Part shown: positions 1-5,949 of the stretch, one piece after another | Layout of the letters: the number at the start of each line of letters is the position of its first letter | Numbering within the stretch: the stretch's first letter is position 1 | Assembly: GCA_025453925.1 (NCBI GenBank) | Contig: JALOPK010000088.1 | Span: 1-10,531 of the forward strand | DNA from: Candidatus Eiseniibacteriota bacterium | Lineage (GTDB): Bacteria; JAFGKV01 | Direction: 5' to 3' | DNA: 10,531 nucleotides | Notes under the pieces: model-generated | Databases searched by the model: none | What the model saw: the letters and a program-made list of their open reading frames with translations, nothing else | What the model was told of the DNA's origin: nothing | Position numbers and translations under genes: made by a program

Positions 1-2
1 AC

Positions 3-605
3 CCTCAAATCTGCGCGGAAATCGGGTATGCGCGTGTTCAGTCCGACTTCGCCGAACTTGAGAGAGCGATCCAGCACCTCTACGACACGAACGCAACCTT
101 GCGAGGCCATGGGCTGGAAGCCGGCGTATTCAAACGGGAGACACATGGCCTCGCTCTTGGGGTCTTGACGCGCTTCAGCCCCCGTCTTGCGGCGGGGCTC
201 ACCGGAGTCCTCACAAAGAGCTCTTCGGTCACGGGTGCGGCGATGGGAGAAGTGCGGGTACGACCAGGCGTCGGTTTCTGCCCCTGGCTGAGTGCGGGCA
301 TGATGTGGCAGAGGATCCGCGTGAAGGATCACCAGTATGTGGAGGTGCAGAGTCAACCCGACAGGTGGTTCTTCAAAGGTCTGACATGGAAGGCGCCCAC
401 CAGCGCTTTCGCGCTGGGACTGCGATTCGACACGGCTCCCGATATCGGGGCCGGACTGACGTTCGCCTTCTACTGGGTCAGCTCACCCCACATTCATAGC
501 ACAATCCACGGCGACTGGAGTCAGTGGAACCCTCTGGCGGGCGAGTTTCCGGCGTCCATCAGGATCGACACGCTCGTCTTCACCGCAGGACTGCAAATCA
601 ACTGA
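3..605 (+). CDS. Outer-membrane beta-barrel-like protein, 3' part
   Basis: The reading frame is open from the first bases of the window to a TGA at 603-605, so the start lies upstream. A TTG at 99 could act as a start, but the upstream codons also read as normal protein (residues such as ICAEIGYARVQSDFAELERA), so I treat the gene as 5'-truncated by the window edge. The visible ~200 residues alternate short hydrophobic and polar stretches rich in Gly and aromatics (LAAGLTGVLTK, FALGLRF, IGAGLTFAFYW, LVFTAGLQIN). This pattern suits antiparallel strands of an outer-membrane barrel, and there are no transmembrane helices. It ends 16 nt before a lipoprotein gene on the same strand, so the two are probably co-transcribed. 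Family and function are not recognised; the barrel call is an inference from composition. Confidence 0.6.
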   Translation, partial: PQICAEIGYARVQSDFAELERAIQHLYDTNATLRGHGLEAGVFKRETHGLALGVLTRFSPRLAAGLTGVLTKSSSVTGAAMGEVRVRPGVGFCPWLSAGMMWQRIRVKDHQYVEVQSQPDRWFFKGLTWKAPTSAFALGLRFDTAPDIGAGLTFAFYWVSSPHIHSTIHGDWSQWNPLAGEFPASIRIDTLVFTAGLQIN

Positions 606-606
606 C

Positions 607-613
607 GGGAGGT
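607..613 (+). promoter_or_regulatory. Ribosome binding site of the lipoprotein gene
   Basis: A GGGAGGT sequence starts 2 nt after the upstream stop codon and lies 8 nt before the ATG at 622. It fixes the start of the lipoprotein gene, and the signal peptide begins directly at that ATG. Confidence 0.7.
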
Positions 614-621
614 AATGGACC

Positions 622-2187
622 ATGTCTACGTACCGGACGACGTTCGCTCTCCTAGTTGTGGGCCTCCTAGCTGGAGGATGCGGGGTGTCCTCGCACTATC
701 GCTTCGCGTACCCGAACATGTTGAGACAGGGCCCCTATCCCCGTGATCTACGGTTCGTGACCAGAGACGGCTACGAGTACAAACTCCGTGCACAAGGAGC
801 GGACTCCACCTCAATCCAAGGCGCAGGCGGTCGTCGCAGAGAGCCGACCGCTGATTGGGTTCAGTTCACAGGCTCGGTGTGCGTGGACAGTATCGTGCTG
901 GCAGCTGAACCGAGTGTCGGAGCGCTGCGGGGCGCGCTCACCCTCGCGAGCTTCGTCGCAGCAGCGGCAGCGACCCAAGGCGCCTTCAAAGGAGGTGAGG
1001 GCACGCTGACTGCAGATTTCTATCATCCGACCGGTGGCGGCGGCGGATCCTGCCCATTCGTCTACAGCAACGATGGACGAGGCTGGGTGTTCGAAGCCGA
1101 GCCGTTCGCAGGCGCGGTGTTCCGAGGAATGCAGCGAACCACCGTTGATCGGCTGGATCATTCGGGCCTTACGAAGGGAATCGCCCGGCTCAAGATCACC
1201 TGTGAACTGGACGAAACCGAGCACATCGAACAGCTCAGGTTCCAGGTCATAGATCACGCCGTGGGGACCATCATCATTCCCGCGGAGGACGGGCGGCTCT
1301 GCGTCCTCGGCGCGGTCGAATCCCCCATCTGGGCAATGGATTCTGATGGGTTGGATGCCATGGACTTCATCACCGAGTCGGATGAGCAGGAGTGGTCAGC
1401 TAGCCTCGCGGGGCGGGATCCGGACCAACCTGATCAGGTCCGCGCGGGGCTGACCATCGCCTTTCAACGACCGCCCGACGCAACCGAAGCAGTCCTTGTG
1501 CTTGATCTCAAGAACACCCCCTGGGCGACGCGCATGCTGCGGGAAGTGCTCGAACTCAACGGCCGGGAACTGGAGTCGTGGTACACGACCTTGAACACCT
1601 CGCCCCTGGTGCGGAGTGCGTTCCTGAACGCCCTGAACCGGGAGGCGATGCTGCAGGTCGCCATCAGGGAGGATGATTCGTGGCGCCCCTGCGGCCGAGT
1701 GGGCGCGGTGGGCCACGGGGTGAACAAACTGACCGCCGTCGTCGTTGACCTCGCCGGTTCTACCGGTGACACGGTGACCATCCGGCTCGACTCGGGAGCG
1801 GGGTTCTGGGCCATCGACCGCATCGGTATCGGGTTCTTCCCGACGGATCCCGTGGCAGTGACCACACTCGAACCTACGATGGCCCGTGACCAAGACGGCC
1901 ACGATCTGCGCGACGCGCTGCGTTCGGTGGATGGGGTGTACTACGAGATGCCGACCACGCAGGACTGGGCAGAGCTGGAGTTCACGGTTCCGCCGGCAGG
2001 GATCTCATGCCAGAGATCCTTCGTGCTGGAGACGACTGGCTACTACAAGATGCACATCCATCCGGAGGGAGAACCTCGCCAGGACCTCCTGGCGAGGTTC
2101 ATGGTCGAGCCCGGAGCATTCGCCGCCTATTCCATGGAGCGCTACCGGGAGGTCGTCTCCGCACAGGCAGAACGTGGGCAACCCTGA
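622..2187 (+). CDS. Predicted lipoprotein of an uncharacterised family
   Basis: The 521-residue protein begins with a lipoprotein signal: hydrophobic residues 8-19, then LAGGC with the lipidated Cys at 20. The -3 residue is Ala rather than the usual Leu, a mild deviation. Residues ~40-118 hold a small domain (RFVTRDGYEYKL, then a Trp-containing strand and an Ala-rich hydrophobic stretch at 100-117) resembling the start of other bacterial lipoproteins of unknown role. After a Gly run at 138-142 comes CPFVYSNDGRGWVFEAEPF (144-162), with FAGAVFRGMQRT and ELDETEHIEQLRFQVIDH. I recall this pattern from unnamed proteins of little-studied Gram-negative phyla. Near the end, RSFVLETTGYYKMHI (465-479) recurs in the same kind of protein. 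The stretch between is beta-rich with no catalytic motif I can name. It is likely anchored to a membrane facing the periplasm or outside. A perfect 13-bp hairpin lies in its 3' end. Confidence 0.8.
   Translation: MSTYRTTFALLVVGLLAGGCGVSSHYRFAYPNMLRQGPYPRDLRFVTRDGYEYKLRAQGADSTSIQGAGGRRREPTADWVQFTGSVCVDSIVLAAEPSVGALRGALTLASFVAAAAATQGAFKGGEGTLTADFYHPTGGGGGSCPFVYSNDGRGWVFEAEPFAGAVFRGMQRTTVDRLDHSGLTKGIARLKITCELDETEHIEQLRFQVIDHAVGTIIIPAEDGRLCVLGAVESPIWAMDSDGLDAMDFITESDEQEWSASLAGRDPDQPDQVRAGLTIAFQRPPDATEAVLVLDLKNTPWATRMLREVLELNGRELESWYTTLNTSPLVRSAFLNALNREAMLQVAIREDDSWRPCGRVGAVGHGVNKLTAVVVDLAGSTGDTVTIRLDSGAGFWAIDRIGIGFFPTDPVAVTTLEPTMARDQDGHDLRDALRSVDGVYYEMPTTQDWAELEFTVPPAGISCQRSFVLETTGYYKMHIHPEGEPRQDLLARFMVEPGAFAAYSMERYREVVSAQAERGQP
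2071..2100 (+). repeat. Perfect 13-bp inverted repeat, 4-nt loop
   Basis: The left arm GAACCTCGCCAGG (2071-2083) and right arm CCTGGCGAGGTTC (2088-2100) are exact reverse complements around the loop ACCT. It lies inside the lipoprotein coding sequence (encoding EPRQDLLARF), about 90 nt before the stop. No T-run follows it, so it is not a classical intrinsic terminator. RNA copied from either strand would form a very stable hairpin. Confidence 0.85.
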
Positions 2188-2346
2188 TGCCGCGGCCGGG
2201 ACGTGGGTCACGCAGGTTGAAGCGACAGAGCTTCTGCCCTCCTCAACGCAAAGCGTGCCACAACCCTGAGGCGTCTCACCCACAAGGACGCCCAATGCAT
2301 AACGGGCAAGGAACCCCCGGCGGCCGGGTCTTCTCCGGACCGGGCA
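2188..2346. other. Convergent intergenic spacer with weak hairpins
   Basis: This spacer separates the ends of the lipoprotein gene (plus) and methyltransferase gene (minus). It contains GGCGTC (2270-2275) and its complement GACGCC (2287-2292) around an 11-nt loop, plus a GC-rich stretch around 2318-2345 with short CCCGG/CCGGG complementarity. Either could aid termination, but no T-tract is present. No plausible small gene was seen. Confidence 0.3.
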
Positions 2347-3147
2347 CTACCGGCCAGATCGGGGAGCCTGTTGGGGCTTGAGGGCAAGGGTGGCGATGAA
2401 GGTCGCGGTGAAGCGCTCGAGAACTTCCCGATCATCGTCTCCTGAACGATCCTCGAAGAATCCCGCGAGAACGAAACCAGCTTCGATCTGTCCCCCGATC
2501 TGCTCCTCGAGGGTGTGACTGAACTCCAGCGGTGAACCCTGCTCGAGCCTCGCACACTGCTCTGCCTCTGAGAGGAACTCGGCATCGGAGTAGGGCAGCC
2601 GATGCTTCGCCTCGAGGACCCCACGTTCGTAGGCATCCCCGTCAAAGACATAGAGGATGGGGTTTGTGATGCCGGACATGATGCGCCCTCCAGGCCTCAA
2701 CACCCGATGCGCTTCTCTCCAGACCGGCCGGATCTCGGGCACGAATACATTGGAAACGGGATGCACGACAAGGTCAAACGACGCGTCGCCGAACGTGGAG
2801 AGACACCGCATATCTCCCTCGACCGTGCGGAGTGGGAGGCGGTGGAGATCCGCCAGCGAACGATCCCTTTCCAGCTGCCTGGGCGAGTTGTCGAAGACGG
2901 TGACCCTCGCGCCCGCAGCGGCCAGGAGGGGACCCTGTTGACCGCCACCCGAGGCAAGGCACAGCACTTCGGCCCCGACCAACGCGGGGAACCAGGCGGC
3001 CGGCACCGGCCTCGACGGCGTGAGGAGAATCTGCCACTCTCCCCGGCGCGCGGCGGCAATCTGCACGTCACTCACCGGGATGGTCCACCGATTGCCCAGG
3101 TCAACCTGGCGATCCCACGCGTGGCGATTGTGTGCCCGAACATCCAT
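2347..3147 (-). CDS. Class I SAM-dependent methyltransferase
   Basis: This 266-residue protein is a Rossmann-fold methyltransferase of the Methyltransf_11/UbiE-like type. The N-terminus [19 protein letters not shown] is typical of a recognisable soluble subfamily. Motif I is VLCLASGGG (61-69), preceding the strand VTVFDNS (82-88) whose Asp86 should bind the SAM ribose. EGDMRCL, FDLVVHP and the post-motif [14 protein letters not shown] follow. I chose the ATG at 3147 because homologues of this type begin there and GGGAG lies 7 nt upstream. The frame stays open to 3219, but those 24 extra residues look non-conserved. The substrate cannot be told from sequence. It lies 163 nt downstream of the small membrane protein gene on the same strand, so co-transcription is possible but not certain. 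Confidence 0.88.
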   Translation of the reverse strand: MDVRAHNRHAWDRQVDLGNRWTIPVSDVQIAAARRGEWQILLTPSRPVPAAWFPALVGAEVLCLASGGGQQGPLLAAAGARVTVFDNSPRQLERDRSLADLHRLPLRTVEGDMRCLSTFGDASFDLVVHPVSNVFVPEIRPVWREAHRVLRPGGRIMSGITNPILYVFDGDAYERGVLEAKHRLPYSDAEFLSEAEQCARLEQGSPLEFSHTLEEQIGGQIEAGFVLAGFFEDRSGDDDREVLERFTATFIATLALKPQQAPRSGR

Positions 3148-3310
3148 GACGAGACTCCCGTGTCGGTATGGCCGTTCTCGCGCCGCTCGCCCACAGCCGT
3201 CCAGGGCAAGATTGCCCATGTTCGCACTTGGCAGAGCGCCGCGGCTGCTGACCGGCGGGGGCCAGTGAGCAGCCGGGCGGACACGGCGTCAAGTCGTCGC
3301 GAGCACCGGG

Positions 3311-3736
3311 CTATGCCGTCTTTGCCTCCTTGTGCCGGTCGGCAAGAAGCCATACGGCCAGGTTTGCGACCCCGAAGCCGAGAACCACCAGTCCAGCAAT
3401 GAGCAAGAGCCCCATCTGGGCCCACGGTTGCGCGAAGGCGGGCACAAGCCCAGGAGCATGGCCGACCACGTCCTCGGGGATCGCCCTCATGAACACCCGC
3501 AGCATCAGGGGAATGATCACCAGGACAAGGCCGAAGACCGTGCCGAAGATGCCACGCCGGAGCGAACTGCCGCGGGTATGCGCTTCCAGCATGCGCAACG
3601 CTTCGCGTTGTGTATCGGGACCAGACGAAGGTGACTTGGCGATCTCCAGATAGGTGCGGGTGAGTCGCCGTCTTCGCTCGAAGGCGAGCAAGGCGGCAAG
3701 GAACACCAGCGGCATCAACACGAGCACATGAAACAC
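3311..3736 (-). CDS. Small three-helix membrane protein, unknown function
   Basis: The start is a GTG at 3736, chosen because a strong GGAGGT ribosome binding site lies 5-6 nt upstream. The 141-residue product has three predicted membrane helices: residues 3-19, 62-83 and 107-131. Between the first two is a basic, probably cytoplasmic stretch (ERRRRLTR... and a short helix EALRMLEAHTRG). The protein ends in a charged tail, DRHKEAKTA. It vaguely recalls small membrane proteins found beside ECF sigma genes (the DUF6249-like type), but I cannot assign it to a family. It is transcribed divergently from the ECF sigma gene across a 173-nt shared upstream region, which makes it a candidate target or accessory of that sigma system. 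This link is inferred from position only. Confidence 0.75.
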   Translation of the reverse strand: MFHVLVLMPLVFLAALLAFERRRRLTRTYLEIAKSPSSGPDTQREALRMLEAHTRGSSLRRGIFGTVFGLVLVIIPLMLRVFMRAIPEDVVGHAPGLVPAFAQPWAQMGLLLIAGLVVLGFGVANLAVWLLADRHKEAKTA

Positions 3737-3740
3737 AGGG

Positions 3741-3748
3741 CACCTCCA
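3741..3748 (-). promoter_or_regulatory. Strong ribosome binding site fixing a GTG start
   Basis: On the minus strand the sequence reads TGGAGGTG followed by CCCT and the GTG start at 3736. The near-consensus Shine-Dalgarno at proper spacing is the main reason to accept the GTG start of the small membrane protein. Confidence 0.65.
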
Positions 3749-3789
3749 GTTTGGGATTGTCGCCGTCTCCGCCTTATGAGTATCGGGAA

Positions 3790-3818
3790 TTGGCGGATTG
3801 TTTCAGGGAACCTATGTT
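3790..3818 (+). promoter_or_regulatory. Candidate sigma-70-type promoter before the ECF sigma gene
   Basis: TTGGCG (3790-3795) and TATGTT (3813-3818) are separated by 17 nt; each matches four of six consensus bases. It would give a leader of about 85 nt before the sigma GTG at 3910. Consensus promoters vary in such lineages, so this is only a candidate. Confidence 0.25.
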
Positions 3819-3838
3819 GGGCGGGATGAAACCGGGAA

Positions 3839-3851
3839 CGCACTTTGTGCG
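3839..3851. repeat. Small inverted repeat in the divergent promoter region
   Basis: CGCAC-TTT-GTGCG is a 5-bp perfect inverted repeat between the divergent small membrane protein and sigma factor genes. It could be a regulator site or a leader hairpin, but a repeat this short can arise by chance. Confidence 0.25.
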
Positions 3852-3909
3852 ACTAATGCGGATGAAGCTCAGGATCAATGCATAGCCCGGAACCGCCTGG
3901 AGTTGTGAA

Positions 3910-4428
3910 GTGGGACGCGACGGGGACACGCTCGTAGACCAGCACAAGGACCTCGTGTACCATGTCATCAACCGCATGATCCCCGACCCGCAGTATCATG
4001 ATGACCTGTTCCAGGAGACGTTCCTCAACGTGGCGAGGAGTATGCCCACGTTTCGTCGCGAATCGAAGCTGTCGACGTGGATCTACCGCGTGGCGCAGAA
4101 CACCTGCCTCTCGCATATCAGGCGCATGCGTGGGGATCCGGCCTACTCGCTGGACGAGTGGCGCGAGGAGGATCTTGAGTCACAGACCATCCCTGCCATC
4201 GCCGACAAGGCCGAGGAGGGAGAGAGGCGGACGACTTTGGATCACGCGCTCGACCGGTTGCCCCTCAAGTACCGCATGCCCGTCACGCTCTACTACCTTG
4301 AAGAACTCAGCTACAGGGAGATCGCCGCGTGTCTCGCGATCCCCATGGGAACCGTGAAAACCAATATCCACCGCGGCCTGATGCGACTTCGGACCGTTCT
4401 CGGGGAGGACCCTGATGCGCATTTGTGA
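3910..4428 (+). CDS. ECF (sigma-70 family, group 4) RNA polymerase sigma factor
   Basis: The 172-residue protein has only the two domains of an ECF sigma factor. Region 2 spans residues 8-72, with DDLFQETFLNVAR (31-43, the core-polymerase-binding and -10 recognition helices) and STWIYRVAQN (55-64). Region 4 spans 108-161, with helix-turn-helix LSYREIAACLAIPMGTVKTN that should read the -35 element. The linker (73-107) is acidic. The GTG at 3910 is the only reasonable start: an in-frame TAG lies at 3883 and GGAG sits 7 nt upstream of the GTG. The N-terminus is a little short, but region 2.1 (LVDQHKDLVYHVINRM) is complete. The stop overlaps the anti-sigma gene by 14 nt, implying translational coupling. 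The membrane anti-sigma factor presumably holds it inactive until an envelope signal arrives; its regulon cannot be read from the sequence. Confidence 0.95.
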   Translation: MGRDGDTLVDQHKDLVYHVINRMIPDPQYHDDLFQETFLNVARSMPTFRRESKLSTWIYRVAQNTCLSHIRRMRGDPAYSLDEWREEDLESQTIPAIADKAEEGERRTTLDHALDRLPLKYRMPVTLYYLEELSYREIAACLAIPMGTVKTNIHRGLMRLRTVLGEDPDAHL

Positions 4429-5008
4429 CGACGAACTGGTCAAGCTCGACTATGTGAATGGGGAACTCGGCCTCGCGCGACGGCTGCGCTACGCGCGGCA
4501 TCTGGCTCACTGTCCGACGTGTGCCCGTGCCGTCGAGGAGTTGGCCACGATCTCGTCACTGGTTCGCGCAATTCCTCAGCCACGCGTTTCACCGGACCTC
4601 ATTGCACACACCACGCAGTCACTCGCCGCAGTCCAACCAGGCACCAAGGTGGCGCCAAGGGAGATCGGGTGGTTCCTTGAGGCCTGGGAGCAACCCCGGG
4701 TGGTGGCGGCCGGTGCTCTGGCGGCAGCAGGCGTGACTGGCCTCGTGATCACCCACCTGAACGGTACCCTCAAAGCTCTGCTGGCGACGGTGTCCACGCT
4801 TGACGTCTGGGCTCTGCTCGTCGGCGTGCCGTCTCAGCCGGACAGCACGATTCTGGTGCCCCTAGGCGCGGTACTCCTGATTGCCGCCTTGGTGTCTGTC
4901 CCATCGCTCATCGACAACGCCATAGGGCTTTCCCTCCACCGTGCCGTCGTGAGGTCATGCGCGCAGGGCAGCAACGGCTCCGCTGATGCTCTTCGGCGGC
5001 GCATCTGA
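4415..5008 (+). CDS. Membrane zinc-finger anti-sigma factor (ZAS/zf-HC2 type)
   Basis: This 197-residue protein starts inside the end of the sigma gene. GGGGAGG at 4402-4408 lies 6 nt before the ATG at 4415. Its N-terminal domain follows the anti-sigma pattern: CDDELVKLDYVNGELG, then His29-X3-Cys33-X2-Cys36 (HLAHCPTC), the zinc-binding signature of ZAS domains. Cys4 may be the fourth ligand. A ~50-residue linker leads to a hydrophobic segment at 96-115 and another at 146-165, with a further hydrophobic stretch at 121-138. Two or three membrane passes are likely, with the sigma-binding domain in the cytoplasm. The role is inferred from fold and gene order: it binds and blocks the ECF sigma factor encoded just upstream. 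The C-terminal half matches no sensor domain I know. Confidence 0.88.
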   Translation: MRICDDELVKLDYVNGELGLARRLRYARHLAHCPTCARAVEELATISSLVRAIPQPRVSPDLIAHTTQSLAAVQPGTKVAPREIGWFLEAWEQPRVVAAGALAAAGVTGLVITHLNGTLKALLATVSTLDVWALLVGVPSQPDSTILVPLGAVLLIAALVSVPSLIDNAIGLSLHRAVVRSCAQGSNGSADALRRRI

Positions 5009-5023
5009 GGGGTCAGGACCCCT
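5008..5023. terminator. Hairpin between convergent ends (bidirectional terminator candidate)
   Basis: AGGGGTC (5008-5014) and GACCCCT (5017-5023) are exact complements, giving an effective 6-bp GC-rich stem with a 4-nt CAGG loop. The arms start at the last base of the anti-sigma stop and end one base before the stop of the phosphatase remnant on the other strand. The lack of a strong T-run makes intrinsic termination plausible rather than certain. Confidence 0.5.
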
Positions 5024-5572
5024 TCATACCATCTCCATCGCCACCATGGTGGTATCGTCGAGCGGCTCCAGCAGCGCCGCGATGCGCCCTTACCGCAGCA
5101 TCAATCTGCGCAAGGATCTGGTCCAGCGGCGATCGGCAGGCTCTCATCCCGATCACGTCGTGGCGCCCTGTGACGAACGCCTCGCCCCCGGAGGCGAACG
5201 CGTCCACCCGCCCGTTGGTGTGAACGAAGAGGGATCTCCGGCGTGAGTGCCTATCAACCGCTCAGTGAACTGCCCTCCCGGGCGGATGCCCAGCGGCCTG
5301 CCCGCAGCGGAGGAAGACACGAAATCCCCTGCCGACCAAATGACATGGAGGGCATGGTGGCCCGCGTTGAACGGGCAACCCACGCCTCCTCCTTCCCGAG
5401 GGTCATGGCAACTGGACTGCGTTGCAGTGCGATGGGTCGTGCGTGAGTATGAAGGAATGGGCGAGGCCGTCGGCGAAACCAGCGGTGGTCTGTCCCTCTC
5501 GCCCACCACGCGGATGTCGTCGTGCACCGGGACATGCCGCTGCTTCCACCGGAGGTTCCGCGGCGGCCTCAA
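5024..5572 (-). pseudogene. Decayed SpoIIE/PP2C-type serine phosphatase
   Basis: Reading the minus strand across frames recovers the C-terminal half of a SpoIIE-type phosphatase. HDPREGGGVGCP and FNAGHHALHVI (FNAGHH at 5371-5354) match the family's 'DP..G...YANAGHNPPL' core. AAGRPLGI matches 'GLPLG', and LFVHTNGRVDAF matches 'LLLYTDGVTEA'. LDQILAQIDAAVRAHRG is the usual helix, and LDDTTMVAMEMV before the TGA at 5026-5024 matches the terminal 'DDITLVVL'. The frame changes after GGAGAT near 5233 and changes back near 5092-5077, so single-base indels are likely. The catalytic TDG Asp reads as Asn. The N-terminal half (family 'GGDxYD' and 'GDVSGHG' motifs) is not recognisable in 5408-5572 and is probably deleted or decayed; support is firm only for 5024-5407. 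Intact family members dephosphorylate anti-anti-sigma proteins. Sequencing errors are an alternative to decay. Confidence 0.65.
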
Positions 5573-5949
5573 TTGTGTCCTCTGTGCAAGGGTCGTACCA
5601 GTGCGCCGTCACACCACCGCGATCCCCTGTCATGGAGAGAACTGCCCACCAGCGCTTGACCCTCCGCCGTTCACCATCCGGCGGTCAGGCATACGGCGCC
5701 TATACCAAAGGCTCGAGCCCGTGGATCGGGGCCGGCACGGGTGGACAGGCCTGTCCGGAACTGGACGCCGTTGTTCCTGCGCGTCGACCGAAAGGCCCCG
5801 AGCCACGTTATCTTCCGGGTTCCCGGAGGCATGTGGCGAGGTAGGAAGTACTCCAGACGTGCATAAGCCTCTCGACCGCGGTAGATTGCGTTCGTTCATG
5901 CTCAGAATTCCTGCGCGTGGTCCACCTCGTGAGAAGGAGGAAGTGCGCG
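5573..5949. other. Non-coding stretch upstream of the second barrel gene
   Basis: No frame here has convincing protein-like sequence; open frames on both strands are rich in Arg, Pro, Ser and Gly and look like GC-driven noise. Two inverted repeats are visible: CCGCCG (5664-5669) with CGGCGG (5679-5684), and TCCGGG/CCCGGA around 5814-5827. It may hold further decayed phosphatase sequence and the promoter of the gene at 5950, but I could not pick out convincing -35/-10 boxes. Confidence 0.4.
5935..5940 (+). promoter_or_regulatory. Ribosome binding site deciding the ATG at 5950
   Basis: AGGAGG lies 9 nt before the ATG at 5950. This favours that start over an in-frame upstream start at 5917, which would put a charged extension before the signal peptide. 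Confidence 0.65.

Noticed and set aside
2602-3402. 266-codon plus-strand open frame
   Set aside because: It lies opposite the methyltransferase gene and is rich in Arg, Pro and Gly with no motifs; a GC-driven antisense shadow.
3807-3856. ECF-type autoregulatory promoter using GGAAC words
   Set aside because: No -10-like element lies at the usual spacing from either word; the nearest, CGACTAA, is too close.
5041-5052. 12-bp palindrome CCACCATGGTGG
   Set aside because: It encodes part of the DDTTMVAM ending of the phosphatase remnant and has no flanking symmetry; likely chance.
5595-5630. GGVTAHWYDPC in a minus-strand frame, resembling the GGDWYD motif of SpoIIE phosphatases
   Set aside because: Distance to the C-terminal motifs is about right, but flanking residues do not fit and the next motif (GDVSGHG) is absent, so I did not count it as support.
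5700-5760. tRNA-like arm around GGCTCGAGCC
   Set aside because: No acceptor stem, anticodon arm or proper T-loop sequence can be formed around it.
5814-5827. TCCGGGTTCCCGGA inverted repeat
   Set aside because: The arms leave only a 2-nt centre, no gene end is nearby and there is no T-run, so no terminator or operator call is supported.
5630-5899. 89-codon minus-strand frame upstream of the phosphatase remnant
   Set aside because: Tested as a possible N-terminal part of the phosphatase; no SpoIIE-type motif could be seen.
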